Positions 1-10,900 of a stretch of 64,000 nt of DNA are shown here, piece by piece. Positions within the stretch are counted from its first letter, which is position 1. The number at the start of each line of letters is the position of its first letter. This stretch comes from Haemonchus contortus (Eukaryota > Nematoda > Chromadorea > Rhabditida > Trichostrongylidae). Location: contig LS997563.1 in the NCBI GenBank assembly GCA_000469685.2, positions 41,456,468 to 41,520,467 on the forward strand. The letters are read 5' to 3'. Below the pieces are notes generated by a model, which worked only from the letters and a program-made list of their open reading frames with translations, had not been told where the DNA came from and searched no databases. The position numbers and the translations under genes were made by a program.

Positions 1-1590
1 GGGCTGATACGCCGAATCGGCAATTATCAACAAACGTCTGAAATTGCGAAGCTATGCAGAGAAGCGATAAAGGAAGATCTGAAAGAGAGAAGAGCAGCAG
101 TCATGGACGAAGCCGCCGAGGCCGGAAAGAGCATTCGCAAAGCCCGACGGAGCTCCACCAATTACAAGACCAGGATGACTTCCCTTCATCGTCCTGACGG
201 AACCGTTACTGCATCTCGAAGGGCACTGGAGAAGGTCACCTACGACTTCTACTCGGATCTCTTCGACAGCCACGTCTACCTGCCTAGCTACCATCTTAGG
301 CACGAATATGTCGCTCCTTCGGTACTCCCTTCCGCAATACGACATGCCATCACGTCGATGAAGAACAATACAGCGCCCGGTCCCGATAGGATCAAACCAG
401 GACATCTGAAGAGTATACCACCAGTCATCATCAAAGCTCTGGCTAGGCTCTTTACACGGTACATGTCGGAATGCAAAGTGCCCACGTCGTGGAAAACTAG
501 CAAGACTGTGTTGCTGTACAAAAAGGAAGGTCCAGACGATATTGGCAATTATCGCCCAACCTGCCTGCTGTCTGTAATCTACAAGCTTTTCACTCGTGTC
601 ATCCTAAACAGGATTGGCCGAATATTAGATTAGGGACAGTCATGCGAGCAAGCAGGGTTCCGGAGAGGGTTCAGTACAATCGATCATATCCACACTCTAA
701 CAAGGCTCATTGAAGTATCGCGGGAATACAAAATGCCACTATGTCTTACGTTTATCGACTTGAAGAAAGCCTTTGACACCGTTGAGACAGAAGCGGTAAT
801 TGAAGCTCTGGGAGAACACTCGCGTCATCTTCGACAATGCCTCTGGAAAGGCAATGTTTGACTGAACTTATCGAAGACGATGTTCATGAAAAACGGTCGA
901 ACTGATGCTCCCTTCATGCTAAACGGAACGAATATCTCCGAGTGCTCTAGCTATGTGTGTCTAGGTCGGGAAGTCAACGTGATGAACAGCCTAGCCCCGG
1001 AACTGTGCAGAAGGAATCGCGCAGCGTGGAGAGCATTTAAGAATATCGGAAAACTAGGGAACAGGACAAGAAAATCCGGCTCCACGCTCACCTTTTCGAC
1101 ACTGCTGTCCTTTCAGCTTTGACGTACGCCTCGGAGACTAAGACTCTACGAAAGGTGGATGAGTATGCTGGCCGCGTTACTCTACGCGCTTTGGAAAGAA
1201 CGGTGCTCGGAATTTTCCTGTGCACGCAAGTGCAGGAAGGGAATCCGGACTTCCAAGCTCCGTCGACGAACGAAGATAAGGGATGCCGTTGATTACGCCA
1301 AGAGATCGAAGATCAGGTGGGCCGGACACGTTATGCGATATGGTGATGACCGTTGGACCAGGGCGGTTACTGACTGGATCCCTCGGGACATCAAACGAAC
1401 TGAGGATGGCTGCCGACGAGATGGTCAGATTTCTTCATGAAAGCTCTGAACGAAAGGAATGTTGAATCTCGTGTCCCTGAAGAGAGGACGATTCACTGGA
1501 CCACTCTGGCTCGTGACAGGAACGAATGGAGACGTCACTGGCGCCCGCTCGAGGAAGTCGATGATCAACGGGACGACAGGTGATACAGGT
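1..1590 (+). pseudogene. RTE-type LINE reverse transcriptase, decayed fragment
   Basis: This is part of a non-LTR retrotransposon polyprotein, read in several frames. Positions 103-633 hold the linker and first RT motifs (NNTAPGPDRIKPGHL, then NYRPTCLLSVIYKLFTRVI). After a stop, FIDLKKAFDTVETEA is readable near 750-790. The catalytic palm with the xxDD box is missing: the sequence jumps near 850 to the later segment TMFMKNGRTDAPFMLNGTN, 880-1122. The C-terminal part with SKIRWAGHVMRYGDDRWTRAV lies at 1290-1370, and the tail [21 protein letters not shown] at about 1495-1560. Internal deletion, stops and frameshifts make it non-functional. It continues off the left edge. The short GATACAGGTGATAC stretch at the right end would fit an RTE-like simple 3' tail. 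Clade assignment is from motif style only. Confidence 0.85.
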
Positions 1591-1720
1591 GATACTCTGA
1601 AGCTTAAGCACTCTCTTCGAAATAATGATGTGTAGCAAATATCAGTAACTGTGAATCTGTTTCATAGGGAAAATTACCATTTCATCAGTTGTATTTTGTG
1701 TTTCTAAAGTTATTTTGCAG

Positions 1721-1864
1721 GTGATAGGCTGGATGAAGGATGTTGTGAAGAGCACGAAGGATATTGTAGGGGCGGCTTTGAATTGCGATCACAAGTATGG
1801 AACCTACATAACAAAGGACACTACCAAAACCGTGGATTTCACCAAAAAGAAGTATATTATATAA
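1721..1864 (+). pseudogene. Family A small secreted protein, last exon only (copy A0)
   Basis: An acceptor (TTATTTTGCAG, ending 1720) opens a 47-codon exon starting VIGWMKDVVKSTKDIVGAA and ending KKKYII before TAA at 1862-1864. It matches exon 4 of the complete family A gene at 6103-6222, including the intron sequence before the acceptor. The exon's single Cys (LNCDHKY) is the second conserved Cys of the family. Exons 1-3 are not present upstream, where the LINE fragment lies, so the gene is either broken by that insertion or begins beyond the window. Unlike the 6103 copy, it keeps eight further residues before the stop. Confidence 0.7.
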
Positions 1865-2127
1865 TCTTCATGAAGCTGAGTAAAGCTTTCAGTGACAGCA
1901 CCTGTGAACTCAAATTGTCAAAGTTTGTGAGATACAATGATTTATGCTTGCAACGTAGCTCTTATAAGATGACATAATTCTTATTCCAGTAGGAAATCAC
2001 CCAAACGCGTCGTTCGTTGGCTTAGCCGTACCGACGCTGTTCGAACATATGAAGATAGATTGGCAGGCATTCTGATGTACTTTAGTCACATTAAATGAAA
2101 GGACGGGGATGGGGGGGGGTCCAGTGG

Positions 2128-2440
2128 CAAGTGGCGCAAAACATCGCAAGCACGATCTCGAGTTTGTGCCCCGATCAATATCCGCCTGGGCCGACCGAGC
2201 CTTCCATCCCTCTGGGGTCGGCTAACTCGTATACTCCTCTGGGAAGATGAACGTAGACGTCTGGGAAGACTTATACATCGGCTGGCTACCGCTCATTGTA
2301 TAGGCCACATACGCATTCAATCCGCCACTACGATCCTGATTGGGAGTCGAGTGCGAGGGGCATCCCTCAGATGGGAATGGTGGAGAATTTGTGATTCCTA
2401 CAAAGCCACTGTCTCACTGAAAGTCGGATCACCGAAAGAC
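2128..2440 (+). repeat. tRNA-derived SINE (family S1), decayed copy
   Basis: The head (CCAGTGGCAAGTGGCGCA) and body match the SINEs at 5336, 6490, 28620, 31200, 43175, 46370 and 62535. This copy has lost much of the A and B boxes. The shared body runs through GAGCCTTCCATCCCTCT and GGCCACATACGCATTCAATC to GAATTTGTGATTCCTAC. It lies downstream of family A exon 4, the same relative place as the SINE at 6490. Confidence 0.7.
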
Positions 2441-2449
2441 ACACTGGCT

Positions 2450-3980
2450 AAGCTGCTGGCGTCGACGGATGGCGTGGGGATAGCGATGTCAACTTCAAGT
2501 TGCAACGACTAACAATAAGCTGGGTTGATGGTTCGCATGCCCGAGGCTTTGCCAATTTTGCATTTCATGCTACCGCCCCCAAATTGGCTTCATATTGCAT
2601 CAGAACCAAAGCAAGTGCTTGACTGGTCATTTTCGTGACCAGGAACAGCGATAGCCTCTACAAGTCGTTAGTATCTGATATGTGGCGCACTATCAGTGAA
2701 GGAGGTTCCAGGCTTCACACTCCCAGGAGTAGAAAGGGGTCTCTTCATCTCACACTATATAAGTGTTTTAGTGGAGGTCAAGGCCCTATAGTACGGTTTC
2801 TGTTCGATGGAAGCTGTCCTCCACTCGTTTGTCAATGCAAAGATAACAGGATTCCCATAATCATTGTAGCTTCCGATTCCGACTTTCCTTAGGCGTCAAC
2901 CGCGAACTTCTGTGAGTAAGCGAATCAGACTCTCTTTCAACTCGTCTTTTTGCTGATGGATACATGAGCATTGGGCTTGATATAAAAAGCTGTCACCCCT
3001 AAAGAATACCATTAAAGCGCAAGATAACTAGATTAATGACTAGATGAAGTGTTTGGGCGATACCCGTCCCCAACATACGATCCCCTATTTCCGCGTCCTG
3101 CTATGAAGGGTTGGCAGGACTGATCAAGAATGACATTGCTGAAGTCGAGGCGACTGCAGAAGATACTGATCGTGAGGAGAGAAGGAAATGGAGATGACAT
3201 ACCAGCACAGTGGACAAAAACCCTTCAGCGGGCGAGATCAGACGGTGAAATTATCGATACTAGATGTGCCCTCCATCAGTTCTGAGGGAATTCGGTCAAA
3301 ATAAAACAACAATCAAACCATTCGTGTCAAAATCATTCAAAGAGTATGGGCTGTGCAATGTCCATACAGTGTCCGAAGACCAGATGATATGAAATCGAGT
3401 TTTTTGACTACCAAAACGATATCATACCAATTTACCAACATTTGACCAACTGAATGAACTCTCGATGTGAGGGATGCAAAAACAGCCGAACTGATGAATA
3501 AAACTCACTTGCTTTGGCCCTGTGCGATGCGGAGCCAATCTGGAGGTGGTAGCATAAAATGCAAAAACGGCAAAGCCATGGGGATCTGAACCATCAGCCC
3601 AGCCTAGCCGTCCCAGCTTGAAGTCCACATCGCTATGCACGACACCATCCATCGCTGCCAGCGGCTTAACCGTAGAGAGCTTATATGAAAGTTCTCCGCA
3701 CTTTTCAACATGTGGCTCTCTTTTTTGCCTACCGTTCACGTTGCTATCAATGCGCACTCCACTGGCCCATTCCACTGTGCGGGCAGTCGACGCCATGACT
3801 GAAATGAAGGCCGCTTAGTGGGTTGAAACGGCAATTTCTGACAAAATCTTTCTCACTCCTTTTTTGGCATTCAGAAGGCCATTTAGCGGAAATGGACCAC
3901 AGTTCTATACTCAGTACTCATGCCCCTACACCATGCAAAAAACCATTTTCGAAAAGCGTCCCACGCCCTGAAAGACCTCC
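2450..3980. mobile_element. Long-TIR TA-type element, left-truncated copy
   Basis: The right arm (about 3520-3980) matches the long terminal inverted repeats of the elements at 16881-18896 and 60134-62220, ending in GCCCTGAAAGACCTCCCCTG. The left arm starts only part-way into the TIR at about 2450 (GCTGGCGTCGACGGATGG). The core shares its sequence with the 16881 element in opposite orientation. It includes a short frame with NAKITGFP-type sequence near 2830 and a LINE-like C-terminal piece (DIAEVEATAEDTDREERRKW, about 3132-3195). No transposase is readable. It is probably non-autonomous. Confidence 0.7.
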
Positions 3981-3981
3981 C

Positions 3982-4790
3982 CTGTAAGATGACTTGTGCT
4001 TCTGAACTGAACTGAACTGTTTCTCTGGTTGTCTGCTGTTTATTTATTTATTTATTTATACTGAGTGCGCCACAACTGCATAGTAGCAAATAGACCACCC
4101 GTCGCCACAGTAAACAAGTGAGATTAGGAAGAGAGAGGACAAAAATACCGATCTCCAGAGCTGCAATGGAAGTGTGTTCAACAAAGATGCCCTAGTAACC
4201 GCACCAGGTGGCCAAGTTGCCTTCATTCCGTGAGGAGTCATGGGACCAAGTCGGAACTTCGGCACACGGGTACGCCAACTTCCCTCGTGGAACCGACTTG
4301 TATGCTACTGGCTGATGTGAACTGTTGGGTCGGACAATGACCAAATTAGTAACTTAGATATGGTAGACTCAGCAATGGCGGCGACGGACTATCAGATCAA
4401 GAACAAAAAAGAAGCTCAACGAAAAAAAAACAGGGCAAAGGGAAAAAAACAACATTCAAGAAGGAAAAGAAAAGAGGTGAAAGCAACCCAAAGGGAGACA
4501 CAGAAAGGAAGTCAAACTCGAGGACAAAGTTATTGGAAGAAAAACGGCGACACGTTTCAGTCAAGAGAGTCCTGAACTAGGATGCATGATCGCAGGACAA
4601 AAAGAAGAATTTGCATCCGAAAGACTGTGGATGGAACTTTTGAGGCAACGATATTAACCGGAGAGGCATTCCATCGGACATGGTTGTCCCTACATACCGC
4701 TACAGGTATAGCTGCTACCCGATCGATATCGTTCGCGAACTACCCCAACAAGACCTGTAAATGATGGCAACAAAAAGAAAGAAGAAGGAA
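3982..4790. other. No recognised gene
   Basis: This stretch includes a TTTATTTATTTATTTATA run near 4040 and two short open frames (4360-4575 and 4582-4764). The first encodes a Lys/Arg/Gln-rich low-complexity peptide. Neither shows a domain, splice context or a second copy in the window, so neither is called a gene. Confidence 0.4.
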
Positions 4791-5238
4791 TCAAATGTTT
4801 ATGGGCAATGTCATCGCAAAGCTTGCGAAATGTTTCTTCATACTCAATGAAAGTGATGTAGGCGATGTTTCAGACCGAAAGAATTTTCGTATCAGTATAG
4901 AAAACACTTCTTATGAAATGAATAAAGCTCTTAGAGGATCCATTTAAAGAAAAAAACATTTTTGCTTCGATTTTCAGATTAAAACGTATGGATACGTGTT
5001 GCGCGAGTAGAATATTGAGATTAATGCAATGGCTTTTAAAACAGTTCATTTTTCATTCTTTTCAGCTTCGATAATGCTCTCAAGACAAGGGAAATTTATA
5101 GCTGTCATTAAAATTCATGTATAATGGCTGAAAAATGATGAAAAACAATTTGTTCAAAAGGTTTTGCATTAGTCTCATGCAAATATGTAATGCAACAACA
5201 ATATAAATACAATGGGACACCTCCCACCCCATGCAACC
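4791..5238 (+). promoter_or_regulatory. Conserved upstream block and TATA box of family A gene at 5239
   Basis: This block recurs upstream of the other family A genes (about 30740-31110, 45890-46270, and 59970-62447 where it is interrupted). It contains CTTCATACTCAA, GATGTTTCAGACC, and near the gene AAATATGTAATGC followed by TATAAATAC at 5202-5210, 37 bp before the ATG. The same TATA spacing recurs at 31072 and 46234, with a CATAAATAC variant at 62411. ATGCAAAT at 5178-5185 is an octamer-like site found only in this copy. Promoter function is inferred from conservation and spacing. Confidence 0.55.
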
Positions 5239-6222
5239 ATGAAAGGTCTACTCTTCGCTCTCGTTGTTATAGCAGTTATCGCGGTGAGTTCTTGGATGTA
5301 TTTTTTTTATCTAGACGTTCAGCTGAGCTGTCCCTTCAGCGGAGGTGGTGTAGTGGCAAGTGGCGCACAATCTCACGCGCATGATCACTGGTTCAACCCC
5401 CCTGATCAATATTCACTTATGTTAAGTCTATCAAGCCCTCCATCACTCCGACGTCAGCTAAAAGGTGCCAGACTCGCCTTGGAGGATAAAAGCATTGACT
5501 TGTACACTGGCTGGCCACCGCAAGTCATTGTATAGGTCTGATAAGCATTCAATACGCCACTACTATTCTGAAAGAAAATCGAGTGCGAGGCGCGAATAAC
5601 CCCAAAAAACTTTTTTCTCTATTCTTTTATACCTTCGGCAATTCCAAAGAGTCGAGCAAAGAAAAAGCAGGTCTTGTGGAACTAAATAGAAATTCTTTGA
5701 AGGTTCATCAAGCAATTCCACCACCGAAAGACATTGGAAACGGAAAGGAACACTTGCATATTGCCATAGGAAATCGTATCAAGTCAAATGATTTGGAAAA
5801 AGAGGTCAGTGAGAAATCCCCTTACAAATTTATACAGCTGTATTTATTTCAGATCAAAGACTACGCTTCACGGCTCGGAACCGTCAAGAGACTGAAGGTT
5901 GTAAGGCACAAGGATCATTTCGATTACAACTTTGTAATTTTCAACGCAGACTGCTCCAAGGTATAGCTCAAGCTACCCTTAAGCTTAACTACTCCCTTTG
6001 AAACATTGATGTGTAGCAAATATTAATAACTGTGAATCTCATTAATAGGGAAAATTACCATTTCTTCAGTTGTGTTTTAGTGTTTTTGAAGTTATTTTGC
6101 AGGTGATAAGCTGGCTGAAGGATGTTGTGCAGAGCACGAAGGATATTGTAGGGGCGAGTGCGAATTGTGAACACAAATATATAACTTACATAAGAAAGAA
6201 CGGTACCAAAACCGTGAATTAA
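5239..6222 (+). CDS. Family A small secreted two-cysteine protein (copy A1), four exons
   Basis: The model is join(5239-5283, 5703-5804, 5853-5960, 6103-6222), about 124 residues, with all junctions in phase 0. Exon 1 is the signal exon MKGLLFALVVIAVIA with donor GTGAGT. Exon 2 starts after TTTGAAG and ends RIKSNDLEKE. A 48-bp intron (GTCAGT...TTTCAG) follows. Exon 3 (IKDYASRLGTVKRLKVV... ending NADCSK) holds the first Cys and donor GTATAG. Exon 4 (VISWLKDVVQSTKDIVG) holds the second Cys. The start at 5239 is chosen over an in-frame ATG at 5212 because the other copies align only from MKGL. The TAA at 6220 cuts eight residues compared with the exon at 1721. The protein is predicted to be secreted, and its biochemical role is unknown. 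It could belong to one of the expanded small secreted families of clade V nematodes; a cystatin-like fold is only a guess. Confidence 0.75.
5336..5610 (+). repeat. tRNA-derived SINE (family S1) in intron 1 of A1
   Basis: The head has a perfect pol III A box (TGGTGTAGTGG) and, about 40 bp on, a B box (GGTTCAACCCC). A non-tRNA body follows, ending near the TTCTGAAAGAAAATCGAGTGCG region. It occupies intron 1 of the gene. The same insertion is in intron 1 of the copies at 31111, 46271 and 62448, so it predates their duplication. Confidence 0.8.
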
Positions 6223-6489
6223 ACCAAAAAGACGTATATTGTATAATCTTCATGAAGCTGAGTAAAACTTTCAGTGACAGCACCTGTGAGCTCAAATTGT
6301 CAAAGTTTGTGAGATAGTACAATGATTTATTGCTTGCAACGTAGCTCAAATGAGATGACCATAATTCTTATTTCAGTAGGAAACCACCCAATCGCGTCGT
6401 TCATTGGCTTAGCCATACCGACGCTGTTCGAACATATGAAGAATGATTGGCAGACATTCTGATGTGCGTTAGTCACATTAAATAAAATG

Positions 6490-6790
6490 CCGGGGCTGAC
6501 GTGGTGTAGTGGTAAGTGGCGCACTAAATCGCACGCACGATCTCGAGTTCGTATCCTCGATCGATATCCGCCTGGGCCAACCGAGCCTTCCATCCCTCTG
6601 GGGTCGGTTAATTGGTAGACTCTGGGAGGATAAAAGCACTGACATGTACATTGGCTGGCCACCGCAAGTCATTGTGTAGGCCACATACGCATTCAATCCG
6701 CCACTACGATTCTGAATGGGAGTCGGACGGGGTGGCGCGTCCCTCAGACGGGATTGATGGAGAATTTGTGATTCCTACCAAAGACACCGT
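6490..6790 (+). repeat. tRNA-derived SINE (family S1)
   Basis: The A box TGGTGTAGTGG is intact at about 6500. The B-box region (GAGTTCGTATCC) is close to consensus. The body matches the other S1 copies through GGCCACATACGCATTCAATC. It lies 3' of gene A1, parallel to the decayed SINE at 2128 downstream of the exon at 1721. Confidence 0.8.
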
Positions 6791-7924
6791 CTCACTAAAA
6801 GTCGAATCACCGAAGGACACACATCGAATACTTAGCGCCTCGCCCTCCGTGAGCCGAATTCAGCTCAAGATCTGAGTGATTAGGTTGGCTTATTCCCACT
6901 TGTTCCAATTTGATTTCATATTTTTACTCAAAGACACAGTTCACCATAATTTTTAGGTACCCGCTTTTATTCGAAAAGCGGAAGCATAAGTTGGGAATAG
7001 TTGATCGGTGGTGAAGAAAGCAAGAGAATTCGCCAATTTCGAGGAAAATATGGCTCCTCAAAAGTAAGGAGAATAGAGGTTGGACGAGATTACCATGACA
7101 GAAATGACATGGAAGGGTTATTGGACGACATGTCACTTGCTGCAATTGCTCAAAGAGCTGACTTCATCACGCCAGAACTTTACAGTACTGTCTTTTGGTG
7201 TTGCTATGGGTCATGACGAGTTGTTTGAACCCCTACATGGGTTTCTTTGTGATCGGTGCAGCCTCTACAAGGCCGGCGAAACTCGTCCGAGGATACACAC
7301 GGTGCAGTCTTCGAGCTTTTATAACTCCCTACCTCGGCCGTTTTCCGACCTAATAACGCCAGATATGATATACGAGCGGTTCTCGAGTTCATCCTATAGG
7401 GGGAACTTGGAAACCATTTTTATTGTGAACTGTGCCTTTACCATCTAAAACATTTAGTGCCAGAGTAGAGAAATATGGAGAATGTGCGTGACAATTGAAG
7501 CGCAACGCACTAAGTTTTGAACCACTGCCTTCTAATCGTACAATTTGCCATCACATCCCTCTCCTCCCTCAGTAACCCACTCCTGTCAAACTCCCTTGGA
7601 TCTCAAATCCTAACTTGCTGTTAATCATCTATATGGAAGTCATTCCTAACCTCTGATTTCCAAAAAAACCCTCAGATCCACTGAAAAAGCTTGGAAGACC
7701 AAGTTTGAAAAAGATCAATGTGGAACTTATGCCCAAGCGGTACGAGTCGAGCAGCGGGATCTCTTCCATTGCTCCAGCTTTAGACCTTATGCCAGGATAC
7801 TTGTGAATATGTTGAGTGCTTACTTATCAATCGACTTCCTTTCAATCATAACGCGACCTTTTGATAGTGATAATCGATTATTGTTTTTGCAATGACTCAT
7901 GAATAAAGGTGTCCATTTTCAGCA
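6791..7924. other. Intergenic repeat-derived sequence, no recognised gene
   Basis: The part from about 6800 to 6900 (GACACACATCGAA, CTCGCCCTCC) recurs near 35370 and 48340 and is part of the segmental duplication. An open frame at 7080-7448 (122 codons) matches no known domain and has no recognisable second copy, so it is left uncalled. The remainder shows no gene signal. Confidence 0.4.
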
Positions 7925-10900
7925 ATGAGTTACTTAAAGTTGGTGCTTACGCTCACGACCGTGAATGGGTTTTCTCTATTCGAGTATGGAGATGAACAGG
8001 GTATGTTTTCGATTCTCAGGCTGCCCTCATCCTATGTATAACGATCCCTGAAGTCATCAGGCTCTTCATAGGCACCTGTAGACCTCCCTCTTGCTATCCA
8101 CTCTTGAAGGGTGACTTATGTCTCCAGAAAAGTAAGGAAAAGACAAGAAAATGAACTATACATTCATCACCGATAACTTCTCCTCTGACCTAGCCGTAGG
8201 TTAAAGGGAGTGATGTTGGTACCAGTGGCATCTTTCATAGTCCACGATATTGCAAGCGACCAGTCACGCGACCGGTCGCGCGACTGGTCGCACGACTGGT
8301 CGTGGACTGTGAAAGCAGCCAGTAGCTCATCTAGCACCTAGATCTCTAGCTTCGAAATACACGACGTATTTCAATAAAAATGGCATAGAGGTTGTTCATA
8401 ATTTAAATGATGTAATGCTAAGTATTACAGCTTTCAATGGATTTTCGTGCATTAGGCTTGCTTATTTCCTTTTATTTATTGTTTGTTCTCGTAGGAGTTT
8501 CCTCAATGTTGCAGAATGCTCCGACGAAGGAAGATGTAAGTGTTCTTATACAATACTGTGTCGAGTTCTACGACAATTCAATCAAATGAGAGTGATTTGC
8601 AAATTATTCGGCTAAGCTCAGTGTGGGTATAGAGCGCCATACCGTTGTACAATGGAAGTAAAGCAGTCGGCTGGAAAAGCCGTCTGAAACTATAGAGATA
8701 TGGCCATGTACGGCTATCTCTAAACCTCGGTATAGTGCAAACGTTGGTTTTCTTTGCCTGAAATCGGACGAGGTTGATAACAAAAATTCATTCCGGCTTA
8801 CGTTTCGGCGTGGATCGCCTTCTTCAGAGCCTGGAACGATCGAAGCAATTTATGATCACCCGACCAAACGCATCAACTACCTTACAGGAATTCGAGACCT
8901 CAGAGGTCATCACGCAATTGTAATTATAGAGATATGAGTTATATGAGACCGTTACCACTGCGTTCAGGGAGAGTCCAGAATGGCTCACAATGTGTAGCGA
9001 AATCCCGAAAGCTGTCGCGCATCTTCTTCTTCTTCTTCTTCTTCTCCCTAGCGTTAATCCCGCGCCGTCGCAGGGTCCGCTGTTCTTGTCAGCCGTCTCC
9101 ATTTCATTCTATCTACGGCATCTTCTGCCGTCACCTTGGTTTCGGCGAGGTCCTTCTTGATCACGTCCCGCCATCTCTTCTTTGGGGCTTCTCGTGGTCG
9201 CTTACCTTGAGCCTCGAATTCCATTGCTTCCCTTATCGGATGGCTCTGTGGTCTTCTTAGCACATGCCCGAACCATCGCAGGCGCTGCTCTCTCATCTTC
9301 AGTTGAATTGGAGCTGTTTGCATAGCCGTCCTGACGTCTTCATTTCTGACCCGATCCAGCCGCGTCCAGCCGCAGGCCCATCTGAGCATTCTTATTCAGC
9401 GGAGTGGAGTTGTCCTTCGTGGAATTTACTCACGGGCCAACACTCGCTGCCGTAGAGCATCGTGGGCCTTACCACTGCCCGATACACCTTTCCTTTCAGG
9501 GTCCTGGAGCACCGACGGTCGCAGAGGATACCGGTGGAGTCCCTCCACTTCATCCATGCCGCATTTATTCGGGATTTCACGGCTTGGTCCACGCTACCAT
9601 CAGCGGCTAGATCACTCCCCAGATAGCGGAAGTCCTGGACCTTTTCGATGGCTTCCCCGCGACCGTCGACAATTGACTCCGTGCCCTCCTCGGAGCTGAG
9701 AAACTTGGTCTTCTTCACGTTCAGCCGGAGTCCACTCTCCGCCAATACCCTTTGCCAATTCTGGAGTTTATCCTGGAGTTCATCCTTGCTCTCCGCTATC
9801 AGAGCGATGTCATCAGCGTAGAGGATGGTCTTCAGTGGTCCATCCATGAGTTCTTCTGTGATGACGTCCATCGTGAGCAGGAAGAGGAACGGGCTTAGAG
9901 CTGATCCCTGGTGTACTCCAACCGTGACATCTATTGCTCCGGTTTGGCCGTGTGGGGTGCGTATTGTTGTGGTGGAGCCATCGTACATGTCCTTCACCAG
10001 AGAGATCAGGTGTTCTGGAACCTTTCGTTTTCGGAGCGCTCTCCAGAGGACTTGTCGCGGGAGACGGTCGAAAGCCTTCTCCAGATCGAGGAAGGCTATG
10101 TAGCAGGGTCTACGCTTTTCTCGATACTTCTCCATAACTTGTCTAGCTATGAAGATGGCGTCCGTTGTAGACCTTTCAGGCATGAAGCCGAATTGCTTCT
10201 GTGAGATTGGGACCAATTCTCTCAATCTTGAGTCGACCAGCCGCTCGTACAGCTTCATCGTGTGAGCAGTCAACCTGATTCCCCGGTAGTTGGAACACTC
10301 CATCGCGTCCCCCTTCTGCTTGAAGATTGGAACGATGGTACTTTTCCTCCATGCATCTGGGATTCTTCCTTCAGCGGTGACAGTGTTCAGGAATCGGGTG
10401 AGTCACTTTACCCCGTCCTCTCCGAGCGCTTTCCATGCCTCGATCGGTACTCCATCCGGGCCAGTTGCCTTCCCAACCTTCATCTTTCCCATTGCTCTAC
10501 GCACCTCATTCTCCGTCCAGAGATTGATTGGGCCAGCCGTTGCCTCTAATTGGGAGCTGTTCTGGCGGGCGAGTTCTTCGTTGAGGAGTCCGTCGAAGTA
10601 TTCCTCCCACCTACGCCTGACCTCGCCAGGCTTCCTCAGTATGGCACCCTCGCTGTTCCTGACGGACTTCACTACCCCGGTGTCCCGAGTGGCGCGGTGA
10701 CGCGCTTTCGCCAGGCGGAAGACGAACTTCTCTCCTTCTCGACTGTCGAGTTTCTCATACAAGGCGTCCATTTCCGTGTTCTTCGCCTTCGCGACAGCAG
10801 CCTTGGCGAGCCTCTTGGAAGTTCTGTAGGCAGCTAGGTCCTCTGGAGCTCGTGTCTTTTGCCAGCGCTTGTAAGCCGATTTCTTCTGCCTCACAACTCG

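Noticed and set aside
4360..4764. Two adjacent short frames as a small basic protein gene
   Set aside because: They are low-complexity, Lys/Arg-rich sequence with no paralog in the window, no splice context and no recognised domain.
5212..5535. Single-exon 107-codon secreted protein starting at 5212
   Set aside because: The frame simply reads through the exon 1 donor (GTGAGT) into the intron SINE. Paralogs share only the exon up to that donor.
7080..7448. 122-codon plus-strand frame as a gene
   Set aside because: No signal peptide, domain, splice sites or conserved second copy; overlapping frames in other phases are almost as long.
8223..8324. Structured regulatory RNA or terminator at the CGACTGGTCG repeats
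   Set aside because: Inverted arms extending outward fit a fold-back mobile repeat better, and rho-independent terminators are not expected in this genome.
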